A stretch of DNA of 64,000 nt from Coprinellus micaceus (GCA_951394405.1 OX596337.1:806001-870000), one strand, 5' to 3'; shown: positions 10,883-22,404, counted from the stretch's first letter. The notes: generated by a model from the sequence alone, not told the origin. Program-made: numbers and translations.

Positions 10883-11717
10883 TTCTGGTCATCAGACCTT
10901 TTGAGGTCCGATGATATGCCCTTATATATCTTATAGGATGGTATTATTCTGATATGGCCTGATGGGGTGCTGTCAGGCCATATCATTTGCTGTAATGAGA
11001 ATATGAGAGGCATATCAGAATGATACGCCTTGCCAAGTTCCAGTGGCTCTGCAGGTTCAGAGCGCCTGACGGGTCGGTTTGTAGACCGACCTAGCCGCCT
11101 CTACGACGGACGTAACTTCAAGGGATGGCATCCTAAATTGAGAGGTGAGCGCGACGGCTTTGGCGCTAACGTTGCAGAACGCCTTGCAAGCCCGTAAATA
11201 AGCAGTATCGATCAAAGTCACGCGTTTGTTGATCTAAGGGTTTCCTACAACTCAGGATGATCGAGGAAACCTTAGAATTAATAGATGAGTCGTAAACGAG
11301 GAAGGTGGTATCGAGAAGAGTGAAGTAAACAGGGTACAATGAACATTCGGGGGCCCGGGGGAAAAACAACATTGTGGGCAAGGATACCGATTCGCGGAAA
11401 TCAACTTCTATTGAGGCTGGTTATTCGAATAAGCAGCAGTTCGATCTGTGGATACCGTGTATGTGAGTTCCATTTTCAAGCTTCCAGGATAAGTGCCGCA
11501 GAACTCACCGTGGAGTTGGCTGAGCCACTGAATCATTCCCTGGAGCGCATGTTGGACAATGCGAAGAAAACCTCGCCCAAGTGACGAAGCGGCGACCTCG
11601 AAGAATGATATAATGGACCTGATAATTACCCTCATTCCATGAGCTAGGCGAAGTACGCGCCGCGCCACCAAGGACAATAACCATACCAAGGCCAATTTGA
11701 CTGGTAGAATACATAGT
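10883..11717. other. No supported gene; 3' region of two converging genes
   Basis: The stretch lies between the stop of the plus-strand kinase and the stop of the minus-strand gene at 11718. It holds AT-rich palindromic sequence (see 10950-10985) and no credible coding frame. Confidence 0.4.
10950..10985. repeat. 13-bp perfect hairpin
   Basis: TGATATGGCCTGA at 10950-10962 and TCAGGCCATATCA at 10973-10985 are exact inverted copies around a 10-nt loop. It sits about 70 bp after the kinase stop, so it could form in the 3' UTR, or be the core of a small inverted-repeat element; the flanks are also rich in ATATCAGAATGATA-like words. Confidence 0.6.
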
Positions 11718-12762
11718 CTAAGATAAACGGTCATATCTGGAGGCCGTTCCGACGAGTGAGCGACGTTGATGATATCTGTAGGTAACGACGGGCTCACCAA
11801 TTGGTTCGTACGCTAAAACGACCCAAGCCAAGAGCCCTCCAATGAAAGCACTGGTGGTCGAGAGGGCGATAACACCAACGACGAGTCTTGGATGCCTTGT
11901 AGCATGGTTTCCGCAGGGACCATCTCCGGTGGAACAACAGGCCGAAACCGGGTCTAAGTCCTCAGAAAGCCTGAGTGGATCATCCACCGGTGCCTGCTCG
12001 TAGTTGACTCGGTCATGCTCGGCAGAAAGGGGGTCCTCGTCGCAATTGATGACAGGCGTCAGGCGATAGAGGCGGTAGGTGCCAGCGATGTCGTGCTCAG
12101 GTATGGGCTCTTCAAGGGTGCGTTCTTGGCCAGCGTGGATGTCGCATTCCTCGGCGAACCTGCCTTTTGTATCGTCGTCGGAATTCGCATGCCGGAGGTT
12201 ATCGCCGAATTCCTGTCCCCAGTGGGCGGCGTGGTCTTGCCACGGGGTGGTAGTAGCAGTTGTCTCGGAGCTTTCAAGTTCGCGGGGCATATCGCTATGT
12301 TGAGCTCGAGGCGCTCGAGGCCCGACGCGATGATTCCGACGCTTTTGGATGGGGCCTATGAGGGGGTCGATGATATCGTACTCCTCGACAGTGTTGCACC
12401 ACTTCACGAGGGAGTACTTGGAGTTGATTGGGTGGACCGACACGCGATCTTTGGCGGCGTCAGGGACGGCGTCGTAGAATCGGGTTGCGAGTTCTTTCTC
12501 GAGGGATACGAGAAGCAGCTTCGGGCCAAAGTCGAGGAGACCGTTGACGATCTCCATTTCCTCTTGTGAGGGCCCAAGGTCGCTGACTTCCGCCTCTTGG
12601 CTGCGTAAAATCCTGCAAATGGAAATTGTGAGCGCACTATCGACCGAGCGGTATCGTGTTAAGTACTTACCGTCTCCCAGCTTCATCTCGATCATGTACC
12701 TCCGAGCCCACCGAGTCGATATTCCGCCCACCACCAGTGTTCAATCCGCCGACTCTGTCCAT
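11718..12762 (-). CDS. Putative tail-anchored orphan protein
   Basis: Two exons, 12762-12671 and 12612-11718, with a 58 bp GT...AG intron, give 328 residues. The frame before the intron differs from the longest open frame: only the reading that starts MDRVGGLNTGG joins in phase. Residues about 45-120 look ordered (LLVSLEKELATRFYDAVPDA), the middle is acidic and low-complexity, and near residues 270-300 a single hydrophobic helix (VVGVIALSTTSAFIGGLLAW) is followed by a short basic tail. No signal peptide is present, which fits a C-terminally anchored membrane protein. I do not recognise the family. Confidence 0.7.
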
Positions 12763-13957
12763 CTCCAACTCTCCAGGTAAGTAGTCCAATGGGCTCGCTT
12801 GCGATATCTGAAGTGGACTGGTAGAAGTGACTTGACGAGAACTTCTTTTGTGGTTGCTGGCCCGGGAGCGCTCACTTGTCGAGGCTGGGTTCTTCGTACT
12901 CGGAGGGGGGTAGAGCCTTGGTTGGGGGAAGCACGGCGTGCGTCGGGGTATGCGAGACCAGCGTGTTATAAGGACGCGTCACGGCACCTAGACCAGTGGA
13001 ACGTTGAGGCAACCGTCGTGAGGGTCCGACCGACAGCTAGCTAGCGAGATGGAGCGGCATCCTAGCCACTCCTGGTAGTACTCGGCGACTCAGACTCGTT
13101 GTGCTGGTCAGGGTGGCGAACATTGGCGCTAGTAGACAACGCAACGGTCACGATACCTGAGTGATCATGCAGTGGTGACTTACTACCCGAACCCTTGTTG
13201 CCACAACATTCGACGGCAATTCACAGTGGTTGCCCTCCCCTGAGGTCGTCGTTCGGAAACGAGATCATAGAGTTCCTCGACTTGCACTGACAGCTACTGG
13301 CCGGGCTAACGACGGGTGACATCCGCCTCTGATACCCAGCAACTGCCTGCCAGCTCGGTCATGACGCGCCCACTGCTGGAGGGCAGTGCTAACGGATGTC
13401 GGCTGAAGATGACGGTCGGGCTTCCACTACATGGGCGAGGCTATGAGTGCTGATACCACTGGTGGCAGCCTAGAAACCATGAGAAGTTGTCAGCAACTCG
13501 AAAGTTCAAGTTCGGGATATACAGTCCTGTCGGATACTCACAGCCTAAGAGAATGTCTATCGACCTGGACCCTTCACACGCTATCGTAGTACGCGCCTGC
13601 GCTATCGTTGGTTAGGAAGCTGAATTACGCAGAGTGAGGAGGGCAGAGAGTAGTCGAAAGTCATCAGTGAACGGCTCGGGCGTGTGACATCATTCCGGTT
13701 TGACGGGTCACCTGACCACGTCACGGAAAGATTCCGTCACTGCTAAGCGCCCTGGGCCCTCACGCCACCCAAGTTTCTTCGAAGCCAGTGCCAGCAGCCG
13801 TGCCTAACCGAATTGGAGGGGCTTCCGGAGGACTGACGTCAACTAGCGTTCAGCCGATATACCTGGGCGGGCGACTGAGCGATGAGGATGGGCCCAACGC
13901 GAAAGCAATAAAATATGCCCAATTTCACCCCGTCAAATTCGAAACAAATCGTTCAGT
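12763..13957. other. No supported gene
   Basis: Apart from promoter sequence for the minus-strand gene at 12762, nothing coding is evident. The left part of the Plavaka element should end somewhere here, but I could not find a terminal inverted repeat matching the region beyond 20.5 kb. Confidence 0.35.
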
Positions 13958-14656
13958 CTATGATTCATACATTTCTGAATACCAGCGAGATTCTCGTGCG
14001 TCCATTTCGTCGCCAGGAGCGTGGTCGATCGGGTTTCCTTCTTCGCCGCCATCCTCCTCATCCTGACCATCTTCCTCAATCTCCCCATCCCAGTGCCCGA
14101 AGTCTGGCGGTAACTGAGGGACATTTGGGGGAGGGAAGTTTCCGCTACGCATATAGGAGTGTCCAACCGACATTCCGTACTGATATCGCATAAAGAGATC
14201 GCGGTCTGCAAACCTGTTTGTATGAGGGAAGGAGAATGATGAGTCATCGAACCGATCGAATGCAGCGAGCATTGTCTTACCGGTTAAGATAATACTCCTT
14301 ATATTGCCTTTGAGGAGGACTGGGGACCCATTTGGAGCGTACCTGGACGTCCGCCTCGCCATTAGAGAACCGCGGTATGACATGCACACCCCGTAAAATA
14401 TCCGCGGGGTCGATGAATCCCACTCCATCTGAGGAACCCAACGACGCCAAAGTCAGGCGGTCGAGGGCAAAGGGCTGATCCGCTGGTACGTGATCATACC
14501 AGTGGATCCACACAAAGTCGATGCGATGCGATGAGTGGGAGCGGGATCCGTCCGGCAGGCGGCCGACGAAGGACACGTTTGCGTGAAATACACCAACGCA
14601 TGTACCGTAGAGGTATGGGTGAGCAGATCGCCGATTTTCTGGGGTGTAGTCACCGT

Positions 14657-14661
14657 TCAGT
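14657..14661. repeat. Target site duplication, left copy (TCAGT)
   Basis: The five bases before the left LTR equal the five after the right LTR (16346-16350), as expected for LTR-element integration. Confidence 0.9.
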
Positions 14662-14901
14662 TGTTGGATTTTAGCTATCTGGTGTTGTGGATGTGTAGTT
14701 AGTGTGTGCCAGCTGGTGCGGCTGGACATGCTGGGTATTGCGACTTAGGTTAGGGTTTGGTTTGATCTGTGCTGAACTCCCATCAATACACCTTGCTGTT
14801 GTACCAAGTACTTCTGTTGTGGCCATTCTGTGTTTGTGTGTGTGCCCCTTATCTCTCTCATCTCTGAGCTTCTCTCTCTACCCTCTTTTCTATTCTTGAC
14901 A
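14662..14901 (+). repeat. Left LTR, 240 bp
   Basis: Begins TGTTGGATTTTAG and ends TTCTTGACA. I see no difference from the right LTR over 240 bp. It contains a CT-rich 3' half with runs of CTCTCTC. Confidence 0.93.
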
Positions 14902-14978
14902 AGTTATGAGCCCCGTGCTTTGACTTCTCCCCCCAACTCACTCAAACTCTTATCTGATTGTTATCTGATCAACTTGCT

Positions 14979-16049
14979 ATGTCAAACTCGTTCTCTGGTA
15001 TTGCCCCTATGATTCAGGAGATGGAGAAGTTGGATGAAGGGAACTGGAATGTGTGGAAGAAAGGCATGTCAATGGTGTTTTTGACTGTGGATTTGGAAGG
15101 AATTGCTGGTGGAGAGAAACCTGAGGAGTCGAAGGAACTGGTGCTTTGGGAGAGGAACGACAAGAAGATGATGGCCTTCCTGTTCATGGCTATTACCCCT
15201 TCCCTCCGCTATCTCATAGATGACCAGGACAAGGCATCTACTGCTTGGGTCAAGCTCAAGGAACACTTTGAGCATACATCCATGGCTACTCGGATGAACG
15301 CCCGTCTTGCGCTCTACGACGTCACCCATGACCCCTCTAAACCCCTATCCGTCTACTTTCATGCGCTCGACTCAGCGAAAGCCACCCTCACATCCCTTGG
15401 AGTCAAGATTGACGACACCGAATTCAAGGACATCCTCCTTATGCGCCTCGCCCCCTCCTATCACCCCATTCGTCTTTCTATTCTTTCCCAGAAGCCCGAG
15501 CCCAATACTGTGGATATCAAGAACCTTCTACTCTCGGCTTCTAGCGTTATCAATATCCAGCCGGTTCATTCCCCTGCGGCATTCTCCGCCCGTTCTACTC
15601 ACCCCTCTCGTGTTGAACCCGACCCCGTCGATGACAAAGGCTTCCGTTGGTGCGATCCCACCGCTACTGGTGTGTGTCATCGTTGTGGCCGCCCTGGCCA
15701 TACTGCTGCGCGCTGCATGTTCAACATGCCCCAGAAGGTCAAGGACTGGCTCGCTTCCCCCTTCCGTCGCCGCTCACCTTCCCCTCCCCCTCATCACGCA
15801 AATCAAGCTTCAGCTTCAGTGTCATCCCCCTCTCTTCCAAACTGTCCCAATTGTGGTACCGACATTCGGTTGGAGCATGCTAAATTTGGTTTGGCCCCAG
15901 CCCAGCAGGCCTTCACTGTTTCAGCTCCCAACTACTACTATCAAGATCCGGATGCTGAATTAGGAGGTGGATATTATTCGGATGAGGAGGTGGATAGAGA
16001 GGTGCAGGCTGAGATAGAGAAGATTGTGCGTAGGGCACCTCACATTTAG
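14979..16049 (+). CDS. gag: Gag-like protein with CCHC zinc knuckle (copia type)
   Basis: A 356-residue intron-free frame; the ATG at 14979 (MSNSFSG) is chosen as the first one after the left LTR. Residues 1 to about 200 resemble the UBN2/DUF4219 gag of copia elements (NWNVWKKGMSMVFLT, WVKLKEHFEHTSMATRM). A single zinc knuckle, CHRCGRPGHTAARC, follows the CX2CX4HX4C pattern. The C-terminal part has two further CxxC-like Cys and an acidic tail. It would form the particle and bind the element RNA. The frame is undamaged, consistent with recent activity. No pol region follows it. Confidence 0.88.
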   Translation: MSNSFSGIAPMIQEMEKLDEGNWNVWKKGMSMVFLTVDLEGIAGGEKPEESKELVLWERNDKKMMAFLFMAITPSLRYLIDDQDKASTAWVKLKEHFEHTSMATRMNARLALYDVTHDPSKPLSVYFHALDSAKATLTSLGVKIDDTEFKDILLMRLAPSYHPIRLSILSQKPEPNTVDIKNLLLSASSVINIQPVHSPAAFSARSTHPSRVEPDPVDDKGFRWCDPTATGVCHRCGRPGHTAARCMFNMPQKVKDWLASPFRRRSPSPPPHHANQASASVSSPSLPNCPNCGTDIRLEHAKFGLAPAQQAFTVSAPNYYYQDPDAELGGGYYSDEEVDREVQAEIEKIVRRAPHI

Positions 16050-16105
16050 CTTGGTATTGTTTTGGATTTCTTTCTGTTTCTCCCGGCATGCCAGCCAGGA
16101 GGTGG

Positions 16106-16345
16106 TGTTGGATTTTAGCTATCTGGTGTTGTGGATGTGTAGTTAGTGTGTGCCAGCTGGTGCGGCTGGACATGCTGGGTATTGCGACTTAGGTTAGGGT
16201 TTGGTTTGATCTGTGCTGAACTCCCATCAATACACCTTGCTGTTGTACCAAGTACTTCTGTTGTGGCCATTCTGTGTTTGTGTGTGTGCCCCTTATCTCT
16301 CTCATCTCTGAGCTTCTCTCTCTACCCTCTTTTCTATTCTTGACA
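16106..16345 (+). repeat. Right LTR, 240 bp
   Basis: Same start, end and length as the left LTR and apparently identical in sequence; preceded by a purine-rich tract. Confidence 0.93.
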
Positions 16346-16350
16346 TCAGT
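16346..16350. repeat. Target site duplication, right copy (TCAGT)
   Basis: Matches 14657-14661. Read on the minus strand the target is ACTGA inside a Plavaka codon run (codons for MLLNGD). Confidence 0.9.
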
Positions 16351-16776
16351 AGCATGACGTTGCACTGGGGCGTATGGATGTGGATCACGTCCTCGTTTCT
16401 TCTAACGTCGTATGATGTATAGTTGATGCGCAGGAGGCGGTGGCTGTAAATGCGGTCACCTCCGAGAACGACATTGCAATATTCAGAGAGGGGGGCAGAG
16501 TCTGCCTTGTATCCGAGTTTCTCCAGGATGCGAGGGAGGAGATGTTGTTTTAACTTGGGAATGAAGTCCTGTACGGCGAGGAGATGAGTACCACAAGGTT
16601 AGCTGACATACTTTCAGGAGGCTGATCGGCCCACCTTCGTGTACCTATCCACCTCGTATTCCCATCCTGGGGTGTCGCGAAACACTGAGAGTTCCACGGG
16701 ACTGTCTTGGTTTTGTGCCATGACGTAGCGACGGTCGGGGCAGGGCTCCAAGGGTGCGGCTGCGGTTGGAGGGGGT

Positions 16777-17028
16777 GGCGAGTCGTCCATGTTATTGTTT
16801 TTGTCGGAGCGGAGTTCACCCACTACGGTTGGGGGGGACGGCGAGTCGTCCATGTTATTGTTTTTGTCAGAGCGGAGTTCACCCACTACGGTTGGGGGGG
16901 ACGGCGAGTCGTCCATGTTATTGTTTTTGTCGGAGCGGAGTTCACCCACTACTGTTGGAGGGGGCGGCGAGTCGTCCGTGTTATTTTTGGGGCGGGCTTC
17001 ACCCGCTACGGTTGGAGGGGGCGGCAAA
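16777..17028 (-). repeat. 63-bp coding minisatellite, four units
   Basis: Units begin at 16777, 16840, 16903 and 16966, exactly 63 bp apart and nearly identical, followed by one shorter degenerate unit. Because 63 is a multiple of three the array keeps the Plavaka frame and encodes a 21-residue Ser/Pro/Asp repeat (core MDDSPSPPTVVGELRSDKNN). It lies in the linker after MSQIERRHARLGKI. Confidence 0.9.
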
Positions 17029-20000
17029 GCAGCGAAGTTGTTTTCGGAGCGGATTTTGCCCAGGCGAGCATGGCGCCTCTCGATTTGGGACATCTGAGCC
17101 TCGAAATCACGCTTGTCTGTCCGCGGGTACCAGGACTTCGGAAGTCGATGTGAAAGTTCTCCCTAACATCAATCGTCAACGAGGGCCTCGAAAGAAGGAG
17201 AACGAAACTTACGGTCTCTGTAGAGTATGAATCTGTGGTGCCGAACCAGCGAATAGTCGACACATAGTCGCCTAAGAAGTGCCACTTGATGGTGAATACG
17301 GCGAGCTTCGCTAATTTCTTAGACGTCTCTTTCTTCCCCTCCTTCCGCGCTCTGGCTTCGGCCTCCTTCGATGACTCCTTCGTCGGTATTTTCGAACAAA
17401 CATCTTGGGAGAAGCGGCGCATGTGGGACCCCAAGATCTTCGTAGTGTACTCCAAGAACTCAACAGTGAAGTCGTTGTGAAGCCGAAGTTTCGCGAGCGC
17501 GTGCCATTGGGCACAGATATACAGAAGCTGCATGAACATGGCGTTGTAGGGCTCGGGCAGTAAAGATTCAAACGCTGGTATTGCGCACTGTAAGTCAATC
17601 AGCAGTGAGGTCTTGCAATCGTGGAAGAGAGCGACTCGGATAGGCCCGACGTACTTGCAGAAGATCGGCAAAATCGCGGGCGGCTTTCCGCTTCATTTCA
17701 GAAACGTTGAGACCGAACTTTCGAATACCGTCCCTTCCGAATGGCGGCGTCGCTCGATACCTGGGGCCGGGAATACCTTCACGTTAGTACACCGACCGTG
17801 GCATTCATGGAAGATCAAAATTTCACCTCTCGTCCAACTCGGCCGTCAGGGTCTTCGTAGCGGAGGTAAAGTGCTCGAGAAGCCGTATTCCATGGATGAA
17901 CACTTTCTTCCAGACCCCGATCTCGAACTCGTGTAGCAGGTCAACAACGAGCGCTTCTCGTATGTCGAACTGATGGCCGGCGAAGTTTGAGAAGGCGTTC
18001 TGGGATGCTAGGCGTTCAGAAGGGTCTAAACTAGGGAGGAGAGAGAAGTATTGCCTACCTTACAAGGGACGAGCGACTGAGGTTTCAAGTGCACCTCGAC
18101 CTTTGTGTCGGAGTCTACGGAGAATCCGTTGTCCAGAATCTCCTTCCGTGCCTTTTCCACCAGGCTCACGATCCCAGACTCCTGTCGAGGGGAGTCGCGC
18201 TCAACGTCGCTCGGTGCACCCAGCCTCGACAAATCCGCCTTGCGAACAAGGCACCGATGACACGGACACAGGCCATTATTACGGATCCCTGCCAATAGAA
18301 CCCTGTGTTGACATAGTTAGATTTCTGGGGGTGTTGAAGCAGAAGAGAAGAGGAACTACTCGCTTTTCGGGATAGTCAGCTGAATATGTAAATATTCTAG
18401 GGTAGAAGCACCTTCTTTTCTGGTCGGGGCAGGGAAGGCAAATACCGTGTTTCATCGCATCACGAAGCTCTTCGTCGAGTAGAGCAGCCCACTGCTGATG
18501 GAAGGACTCCCTTGCACAATAAGAAATCAGGGCGCTGTATGGTATCTTGCCACCGTTGCGTTCCTTGAGGTAGTCATAGAACGTGTCGGGAAGCTTCAAG
18601 CACCATTAGCTATGGATCCGAGCCAAAAAGAAAAGGGGGGATGTAGTATGCACCTTTTGGAAGTAAGCAATTTGATTTGCGAGACGTTCAGATGGCTGGC
18701 ATCGCCGATACTTTGATTCATTCCCGAAAAACAAATAGCAAGGCCAGATGCTTGCGTTTCCAAATGCTGTCAACTGAGTCGCGTCAGACCAAAACATCAA
18801 CGCCAACACCACACGTTCAAGACCCCGATTCGCCTCCGTGTGTGGGAGCTCCTGCACCTGCTCGTGGGCTTCCCTAAAAGCCCGGGAGGCGTATAGCTCC
18901 CCATAGAGGTCGACCTCCGCAGACTCTTCAGTCGGTTTCCACGTTGCACGATAAGGGGCGTAGTGGAAGCTGCGGCTATCCTCGCGGTTTGAAATCTTTT
19001 CTCTGATCACAGAAACGATTCGACGATGGCGGAACTGGCCGATACAGAAGCTTGTCGTGGTATTCTTGTTCTTTTTCATCTTCTTGTGAAACGGAATGTC
19101 GATGTTGATGGGCGTTGTCGTCCACCCGTCGTCAGCGATCCAACTAGCGTCCTCCGATTCAGCCAGATCGTCGTGGTTGGCGCCGAGAGCTTTGAACGCT
19201 GCTCTCCAGTTGACACCGACCGCATCCTCTAGGGAAAAATCGGCGTCTTTGAATATCGCAATCAACTTCTGGAAATCGAGGAACGACTTGTTGGTTGAGC
19301 CCCAGTACCAATCAGCAAGAGAGAAAGCCGTTTTAGTCTTGAATGGCCCATACGACGGTTTGACGACCTCCTTCGGCTTTTTAGGGATGTCGCTGGATTT
19401 TTCAAGCGTGATAACTCGGTCGGGGTTGTGCATGGAAGTGAGCTGTTGGCCGGGAGGTAAGGCGTATGTCCTCACCACCCCGAAGGCGTCCGGATCGTTT
19501 CGGTGGAGTACCAGCGGCAGTGGGGCGGGGAGGGCTTGAGAAGGAGGGCTGGTGGTCGTGCTGGGTGCTTCTGCAGACGAGGGGCTCGCGACCCCAGTGC
19601 CTGAATCCTATGTGAGTTCTGATGTTGCGCAACTTGGTTCGAGGGCGTTGCTGACTCGAAGAATGCCACGCCGACTCACCATTGCGTTCTTCTCGGTCTT
19701 CTGGACTGTCCGCAGCTGGTGGTACTGGAGTCGCGCGGGTAGAAGGGAGGATGTCGTCTTGTCTGAACCTCTTGGGAAGTCGGCGCTCTCGCTTTCCTTT
19801 GCGCTGTGCAACAGGCGCATCGAGATCCTGTGTCGGCTGTCAAAGCAAAGGTGGGAGGACTTAAACATTGAATGCAAAGAGCCTGCCGAAGACCAATGAC
19901 ACTGACGTTCTCTGGGTTGGTTGCCTCGATTGGCATAGCTCCTGTATATATGGTCTCGAGGACGCCTCTTTCGGCGACCCCAGAGGCAGTGTGGCGAGAG

Positions 20001-20456
20001 TCCTGTTCGTTCTGAAAAGGAGTTGTTCATTCCAAGGCATTATTCGCGGGGAAGGCCAATTGTTGTTAGAGGGTTGCTTACAGTATCGTCGAGTGTGGCA
20101 TCCCCCATCGTCGCGGTTGTCGACGCCGTCGGGCTTTGCTGGGTGGTTTGCGTGTTCCCCTCTGCCTGTTCGGTCGCCTGAGCCTGCCTCTCCAACTTCC
20201 GCCGTTTCCGCATCTCCCAGAAACTTTTCGACTCTTCGAGCATCTGGGTAACCTTCCGTTTGCCGGCATCACAAGACCGTCCATGGGTCGCAAGGTGGTG
20301 GGGTGTGAGATACGTTCGACCACAATTGTCGCAAGCGTATGACGCGCTTTGGGGGTGTACGTAGAAATCGCGTGCCGGCCTGGATGTGACTGGGAGAGCG
20401 CCCAACTCCTGATTTGAGCAGGCTCCCCCAAAGTTGTCGCACTGCCAGTGGTTCAT

Positions 20457-21542
20457 GAAGAATCCTACTAGGTTTCGGAAGCCCGGTATCAACAGTATCT
20501 AGTGCCTGTAATTTAGTTTGAGCGTCGACGTATTAAGGACTCAGACTCACCTTAGGATCGTTAGAGTTGAAAGTTCTGGTATGGCTTTTACGTTGCAGTT
20601 TTCGTTTTTGTACTATGGGCCCGGGGAGGTCGGATGGGGGCAGCAGTACAAGTCCTGACTTGAGAGCGAAGAGCGAAGAGAACGAGCGTGAAGAAGATGG
20701 AAATTCGAGGGGAGAATTTATGATATCGGATGCGAACGTGTCGCCACCGCGACTCCGGCATTCAACCCTCGAAGGCATCTTGGAAACATAGCGGTCGCCG
20801 TATGGAGCAGCATGGCAGGCGGTAGCGACCAGCCGTCGCGGTTGCGGCGGGCGTCAACACCGCCTCATACGGTCTGTTGGTGGGCATCGAGTTCTGCAAG
20901 TGACGCTGATAGTCGCCATTGCTGAGAGCGGGTGTCGTCATCGCAGCCGTGGTACACACCGGGGTCCTGAGGCTGAGGGCTATCATCGGAGGTTGCCGCA
21001 CCGACGGACTTCAACTTGGGAACAGGGGTGATAGACTAGCAGCGCCTTGAGCCTTCGACTTCGCATACATCCACACGCAATCGCCCATGCATAGTGGAAG
21101 AAAGCCCGGGCTAGGCTCAGAGCGCGTTGGAACTTGAAGAAGATGCTGAAGTCTGCCAATTCAGTTGGCCTCTCTCAGGCTTGAACCCCATCGCGGGAAG
21201 GGGTTCCCAAACTGAGCTGGGGGTCACGGATCATCACCGGACTCGGAGTGAATATCAGGGCCCGCTCGCACCGTTCGACAAATTGTTGTCGCTGATCTCG
21301 CAAGCAACAAAGGTCAGAAGCAGAGGTAGGGGCAGTGAGATGGGTGAAATAACATAGTAAGGATCTAAACGAAGGGATGGGTCATTTAAGCGGCAAGGTC
21401 TAGAAAGACCAAAGTCACGATATAACAAAGTGTTGTGCATACAGACTCCCGACTTCGGATTCATCCGAGTCGTCCAGTACTTCATGACGAGCTAGGAGCT
21501 AGGTAGCTCTCGAATGGCGTCATAAGGGATGGCGAAGGATGT
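20457..21542. other. No supported gene
   Basis: Upstream sequence of the Plavaka gene, then downstream sequence of the gene at 21543. Frames are short and show no domain. A terminal inverted repeat of the Plavaka element is expected here but was not seen. Confidence 0.35.
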
Positions 21543-22332
21543 TTAGAACTTGCTGATGTCTTCCACGTAGGCTGCTGAGCAGAAACACTGATATGCGTTC
21601 CACATGACGAGGGACTCGGCGGTGATCATGAGGCAGTGGGGTCCTAATAGACGCACAGCGGCACACACAAACCATGAGCGTGCCCGACTGCGCTTGTCCG
21701 ATTCCGTGGTGAGCCCAAGCCATGCCGGAAGGATCTCCCGGATCGCGTCGACTATTGCATGTCGTAACTTCTCTCCGGTCAACGGACGCATACTCTTGCT
21801 GTGCGTATTGGGGTATTCAAAGGTGTCTGAACCTACGGCGATCAGCTCCAGGTCGGTCGACCGAACGAATTTGAAAGCAGTCAAAAAAGAGCTGAGACTC
21901 GGAGTCAGTCCCACAACCGCGATCACAACGCCCAACCAGTCCTCCAATTCGCGGGCTGTCGATACTGGCAGTATGCGTTTCTCCACCTCGGCGGGGATCT
22001 CTAGATCAAGCCAGATCCACCATCCCAAACGTGGTGCAGAAATCCTTCATCGCCTTTCTCACTGGCACGCCAGGTCCTCCAGCAATACAATGTGGCCACC
22101 TTTCGAGAGTGAGCGAGAAACCGCGGAGAATAGGGTCCCTCCTTTGCGCTCGGACGGACACATTTGGGGTTTCAGGCCACGGATCGAGTGACAAGCGATT
22201 GCCATGAGCAGGAGATTCGAAGGTAATTGAACGAAAGAAATCCTCCTGGGCGACGGAGGCACGGTACTGCTCGGGAAGTCGTCGTAGATGGTAGCACATT
22301 TGTTGGAACAGGCTCCGGCGGACAAATTGCAT
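21543..22332 (-). CDS. Hypothetical protein
   Basis: Exons 22332-22063 and 21998-21543, joined across a 64 bp GT...AG intron, give 241 residues. The frame shift between the two open frames requires the intron; a second acceptor 2 bp away is possible but would break the frame. The protein is mixed alpha/beta in composition (RELEDWLGVVIAVVGLTPSL, LRHAIVDAIREILPAWLGL), without signal peptide or clear membrane helix. I do not recognise it. It starts only 72 bp from the plus-strand frame at 22405. Confidence 0.5.
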
Positions 22333-22404
22333 GTGCGCGTCTCTTGGAGTCGTGACGCGGCCTCCATCGCGTATATAGGTGGAACGTGAGGTGGTCGGGA
22401 CAAC

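Larger units (their letters stand above)
14662..16345 (+). mobile_element. Non-autonomous copia-type LTR retrotransposon carrying only gag (TR-GAG-like)
   Basis: The element is 1,684 bp: two 240 bp LTRs starting TG and ending CA, one gag-like frame between them, and a 5 bp target duplication TCAGT on both sides. After the left LTR comes AGTTATGAGCCCC, possibly a tRNA primer-binding site; before the right LTR a purine-rich CAGGAGGTGG tract can serve as polypurine tract. No protease, integrase or reverse transcriptase is present, so movement needs enzymes of another element. It lies on the opposite strand to the Plavaka gene it interrupts. Identical LTRs imply a recent insertion. Confidence 0.93.
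13958..20456 (-). pseudogene. Plavaka-type (CACTA-like) DNA transposase gene, split by an LTR element
   Basis: Reading down the minus strand: a C2H2-like finger CDNCGRTYLTPHHLATHGRSC near the start (ATG about 20456); a Pro-rich linker; the block LERVVLALMFWSDATQLTAF ... CYLFFGNESKYRRCQPS (about 18.7-18.8 kb); the Cys/His motif NNGLCPCHRCLVRK (18.3 kb); LLHEFEIGVWKKVF (17.9 kb); WHFLGDYVSTIRWFGTTDSY (17.2 kb); MSQIERRHARLGKI (17.1 kb); then SSDGVGFIDPADILRGVHVI (14.4 kb) and the last exon 14213-13958 (FADRDLFMRYQYGMSVGHSY). This order is that of Plavaka transposases of Agaricomycetes. The exons around 20.1-19.6 kb do not join cleanly in phase, so there may be early decay. An LTR element sits at 14662-16345 inside an exon; without it and one target copy, the flanking codons read on. 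The gene is broken in its present form. Confidence 0.85.

Noticed and set aside
16777..17028. CRISPR-like array
   Set aside because: The units are contiguous 63-bp tandem copies without unique spacers, in a eukaryotic coding exon.
16707..17153. Three overlapping plus-strand frames with repeated residues
   Set aside because: They are shadows of the 63-bp minisatellite in the minus-strand transposase.
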